From Fistularia commersonii (lineage: Eukaryota > Chordata > Actinopteri > Syngnathiformes > Fistulariidae): a stretch of DNA of 64,000 bases. Below the pieces are notes generated by a model. That model ran no database searches. It had not been told where the DNA came from and saw only the letters and a program-made list of their open reading frames with translations. Below, piece after piece: positions 61,160-64,000 of the stretch (position 1 is its first letter; the number at the start of each line of letters is the position of its first letter). The DNA lies in assembly GCA_037954325.1 (NCBI GenBank), contig JBBMNZ010000017.1:12474001-12538000 (forward strand), given 5' to 3'. Made by a program: the position numbers and the translations under genes.

Positions 61160-61505
61160 GTTCGGGCTGTCATTGGGCGAGTCGGGGTTCATCCTGGACC
61201 AATCACAGGGCCTCATATAGGGACGTGTCCGTGGAGGTTCTCAGTCATCCAGGTCGCGTCAAAATCTTCCTCAACCGGACTTCATTTTTTTTCCTTTTAG
61301 ACGTTCCGTCTCTTAAGTGAGAGGCTTCTTCAGTTCATACATGGAGCCATTTAGAGAAACGCAACTATTCACCCTCTGTCACGTGTTTGGATAATTCAGT
61401 GTCCAGTAAACCTCCTGCGTGTTTTCGGACCGAGCTCAGAATCCAACCAGGGATCTTCTTGCTGAAACTCTCACCGCGCCGCCAATTTCCTTTCATTGAC
61501 TGACA
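61160..61505 (-). mobile_element. SINE copy interrupted by a second repeat
   Basis: GGCTGTCATTGGGCGAGTCG, GGACCAATCACAGGGCC and TCATATAGGGACG lead into foreign sequence (61240-61345). The SINE then resumes with GAGCCATTTAGAGAAACGCA, CTCCTGCGTGTTTTCGGACC, CAACCAGGGATCTTCTTGCT and CACCGCGCCGCC. This is one repeat nested in another. Confidence 0.72.
61240..61345. repeat. Nested dispersed-repeat fragment
   Basis: GGAGGTTCTCAGTCATCCAG, then GACGTTCCGTCTCTTAAGTG and AGAGGCTTCTTCAGTTCAT. It resembles the widespread fish motif seen in inverted form at 14250-14420 (CCTCTGGATGAGGGGTGAAA, TGTCTTCAAG). I recall such text near the ends of Penelope-like or other retroelements; the class is uncertain. Confidence 0.5.
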
Positions 61506-62299
61506 CGGTGACACGACTTTACATCTGTGAAATCTCAACTTGATCATTTATTCATTTATTATCATTAAAAGTCAAAGGAGAAGCCGCTCCGCTCTTTTTT
61601 TTTTTTTTTTTTAACAATAACAGAATAGATGTTCTTCCTTTGAAGAGTAGAATTTATCTTCGATGAAAATGTTTTTTTTTTTTTTTCCCCCACAGAAAAT
61701 CAGATACTATTCCAAAAAAAAAAAAAAAAAAAAAAAATCCTGAAAAGTGTTTATATGACTGTCAAAGAGTTATCTGATTAATGCAGACAAAATAAATGGC
61801 TTTTCCGCAGCACAAATCAGATCTAAAAAGAGCTCCGGGTTTTATTTTAAACAAGAGTCAGTCGATGGATGTGTTTTTTAATTCGACCCACCTGCGTCGA
61901 TGTCAGCTACCCGTTTCCATCGTCATCAGATATCGGAAGAACTTCAGATACCCGGAGTCGGTTTTCTGGGATGTTTCGGTGGTGTTCCCTCAGGTTGGGG
62001 GAGGCCAGATGGAAACGGACCTTCAGCCGGGGGTTCAGGAGGAGGAAGACGGGGGGGTTTGGACCTCCAGGGGGTTCACGTCTTGCTGGACGAGGAACCT
62101 CCTTCTTTGCTCCAACGTGGATTCAGGTGTTTGCTGGAAAATGGAGTGAGGAGGTTGTTGTTGTTGTTGTTGTTGTTGGAGGAGGAGGATGGAGATCAGA
62201 CCCTGGTGGTCTGATGGAGCCCTCTCTCCTGTCTGCCCGGTAGGTGGGACTTGAAGCTCGGAGGATGGAGTCTTCATCTCTCTCTCTCTGAATCTGTCA
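61506..62299. other. Sequence upstream of the ntrk3 promoter
   Basis: Poly-T and poly-A runs lie at 61595-61613, 61672-61687 and 61715-61738, and a (GTT)8 repeat lies at 62154-62179. From 61,900 on, GC content rises. No exon is recognised, although an upstream 5' UTR exon cannot be excluded. Confidence 0.45.
62154..62179. repeat. (GTT)8 trinucleotide repeat
   Basis: A run of GTT followed by GGA repeats, about 620 bp upstream of the ntrk3 start codon. Confidence 0.93.
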
Positions 62300-62339
62300 C
62301 TCCTCCCGTTCCCACCACTTGGTAACAGCGAGACACAGA

Positions 62340-62392
<53 letters not shown>

Positions 62393-62794
62393 GGAATAAA
62401 GGGATGGAGAGGGAGGAGGTAAAGAGAAGGAGACCCGGGCTGTACACGCAGACCCCTCCGTGTCACGTACCTGGAATAATCTCGGGATTTGCGCGCCGTG
62501 TCCTTCGCCTCCCCTCCGCCGCGGTGCGTTCACGGGCTTGACGAAGCGCGGGACGCCGCGCAGGCGTCGTTGTCGTCGAGACGATGGGATTCTCCCGCCG
62601 CTTCGTTGCGCATCCCGGACGCCGCTGACAAGAGAGAACAAGAGAGAGAGAGAGAGAGAGAGAGACTGGGGGTGAGATCCTCGGGCAGAAAAGGAGTGTT
62701 GTCCGTTTATTTTTTTTTTCCTTTTTTCTTTTTCCACCTCCACCTCCTGCGGCGCAGGGAGGGTCAGGAAGCTGGGGAGCAGACCGGCGGCAGC
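62300..62794 (+). promoter_or_regulatory. ntrk3 proximal promoter / 5' UTR
   Basis: GC- and CpG-rich sequence directly upstream of the ntrk3 start, with two GA runs (62341-62386 and 62641-62665) that could bind GAGA-type or other purine-tract factors. There is no clear TATA box. The start codon context has A at -3 and G at +4, a good Kozak match. The reading frame of ntrk3 stays open upstream to an in-frame ATG at 62489, so the true start rests on homology and signal-peptide position. Confidence 0.6.
62341..62386. repeat. (GA)n microsatellite
   Basis: GA dinucleotides with one GATA interruption; the second GA run is at 62641-62665. Confidence 0.95.
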
Positions 62795-63057
62795 ATGGAT
62801 GCGTCCGGCGCGTTCTTTGGCGCATTCGGCGGCTCCCGGAGGACCCGCCGCCCCTGGAGGATCCTCTTCCTCCTCAGCATCCTCTGCCACTGCTACCTGA
62901 GCTCTCTGCTGGACTGCCCGCCCACCTGCACCTGCTCGCCTATGGAGATCTACTGCAACAAATCCGACACCAGCAAGTTCTTCCCGCTGCTGGGCGCCGG
63001 CGGCGCCGGGAACAGCAGCGGCAGCATGGAGGACCTTCTGCAGAACATCACCTCCAT
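62795..63057 (+). CDS. ntrk3: ntrk3 first coding exon (TrkC, neurotrophin-3 receptor tyrosine kinase)
   Basis: TrkC is the single-pass receptor tyrosine kinase for neurotrophin-3, acting in neuronal survival and synapse formation. This exon gives 87 residues plus two bases. Residues 1-20 are polar with an Arg cluster (RRTRRPWR), followed by a hydrophobic stretch ILFLLSILCHCYLSSLL, a signal peptide probably cleaved before Asp40 or Cys41. Then comes CPPTCTCSPMEIYC, the N-terminal cysteine cap (Cys41, 45, 47, 54) of the leucine-rich repeats. KFFPLLGAGGAGNSS and LLQNITS match the TrkC-specific NLFPLLEGQDSGNS and ISRNITS text of human TrkC from memory, and exclude TrkA and TrkB. Asn73 and Asn84 are in glycosylation sequons. 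The donor GTAAGT at 63058 splits a codon after AT, as expected for Ile. All later exons are outside the window. Confidence 0.93.
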
Positions 63058-63160
63058 GTAAGTGTCGCTACCCCCCCATCCCCCGCCTCCCCCCGGCCTG
63101 CAACGCAGCCTTCGTGTGCAGACTTCTGGAGGGACTTCACATCAGAACCCGTGAATGCCC

Positions 63161-63191
<31 letters not shown>

Positions 63192-63904
63192 AAAAAAAAA
63201 AAAAGTATCTCCGTTCAGGATGGAAGGTCCGTTTGCTGTCCTGTTGAAACCTCTGCTCTCAACCTGTTACATCTCCGCAAAATGATTGCAGTTGAAATCC
63301 GCACTGAAAAAAATGAGCATCTACCTGACCCATCTTAGGATATATGCAAAAAAAAAAAAAAAAAAAAAAAAAAATAGAATAAAAATGTTAAAAGTCTCCT
63401 AATCCAGGTTTTGAACTTTCACCTGCGATTGAAACCAACCCCCCCTCCTATTCATGGTTTGCACATTTAAAAGAAGCTCCTGCAGGTCACAGCAGCCTCC
63501 CCTCCTTCCCCTCACTGGAAGAAATGATTTATGTGTGAAATCTAGTGTGTTGCGGCATTGATTTTTTTTTTTTTTTTTTTTTTCCTTCCCGCGGCCTCGC
63601 ACCGTCGGAGAGCTGCTGGACGGTTTGCTTCGGGGCGAACGTAGCCTCCGTACCGTAGCCACGGCTGAAACGCAGGGAAACCCGAACCCCTTCCTCCCAG
63701 CCTGAAACAAGATTAAGAACCTGTTGATGCGGGCAGATCTTCCCACGGTAAACGGCAGGTGGGAGATGACAAAATGGCAACGCGGGTGGTGGTTCAGACA
63801 GCGCGAACCGGAGAGACCTGGAAGAGCTGCTTCTGCGCTCGCGGCTCCAGAAACAACGCCGATCCTCTAATCCGTCCAATGACGAGTAAAACCATAGCGA
63901 TTAG
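63058..63904 (+). other. ntrk3 intron 1 (5' part)
   Basis: Starts with the GTAAGT donor. It holds a C-run followed by an A-run (63159-63204), a second poly-A (63349-63374) and a poly-T (63562-63581). No further coding sequence is seen. Confidence 0.8.
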
Positions 63905-64000
63905 CGCTTCCTCCTCATGGCTGAAAGGTCCCGAGATTGGATTCCCACAGGAGGGCCTTTTCCGTGTGGCGTCTCCATGTTCTCGCCGTGTCTGCGTGGG
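63905..64000 (+). mobile_element. SINE fragment, cut by the window edge
   Basis: GGCTGAAAGGTCCCGAGATT, GGATTCCCACAGGAGGGCCT, TGGCGTCTCCATGTTCTCGC and CGTGTCTGCGTGGG match the sense-strand SINE body following the tRNA-like B box. It lies in ntrk3 intron 1. Confidence 0.75.

Noticed and set aside
62297..62890. 197-codon minus-strand frame with Leu-Ser repeats
   Set aside because: It is antisense to ntrk3 exon 1 and the GA repeats.

Overview
The window is nuclear DNA of a vertebrate, almost certainly a teleost fish. It is mostly non-coding, is crowded with dinucleotide microsatellites (CA/GT, AT, GA) and poly-A/T runs, and carries fragments of Tc1/mariner, hAT-like, LINE and tRNA-derived SINE elements of the kinds common in fish. 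Nothing looks prokaryotic. Only two protein-coding genes can be supported, and both run off the window.

Left gene (minus strand): a PARD6-family cell-polarity gene, closest to pard6a. Exon 1 (13194-13319) starts in a CpG island and encodes a short N-terminus with a glutamine/histidine tract, ending in EVKSK at a GTGAGT donor. Exon 2 (8112-8334) encodes the rest of the PB1 domain with clean splice sites. The PDZ-encoding part is not found between 1 and 8111, so it must lie left of the window and intron 2 is longer than 8.1 kb.

Right gene (plus strand): the first coding exon of ntrk3 (TrkC neurotrophin-3 receptor) at 62795-63057, with a signal peptide, the N-terminal cysteine cluster of the leucine-rich-repeat region and a GTAAGT donor. 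GA/CT-rich and CpG-rich sequence precedes it. The remaining exons lie right of the window.

The two start codons are about 49.5 kb apart and the genes are transcribed divergently. The interval holds degenerate LINE 3' ends (about 19.3, 20.0-20.6, 21.7-22.6, 32.0-32.4, 37.6-39.1, 45.6-46.6, 54.9-56.3 kb), many old copies of one tRNA-related SINE/L2-tail family, a minisatellite of about 38 bp that has grown out of that SINE, a 361-bp Tc1-type deletion derivative inside pard6a intron 2, and a 646-bp hAT-like candidate. Between them are blocks of unique, high-complexity sequence that could be conserved regulatory elements of ntrk3 or pard6a, but that needs alignment.

No tRNA or rRNA gene, CRISPR array, intact transposase or intact reverse transcriptase was found. 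The most interesting items are the coding polyQ/polyH tract in the PAR6 N-terminus, the SINE-derived minisatellite that twice flanks LINE fragments, and a tandem duplication in which only one copy has a long AT expansion.
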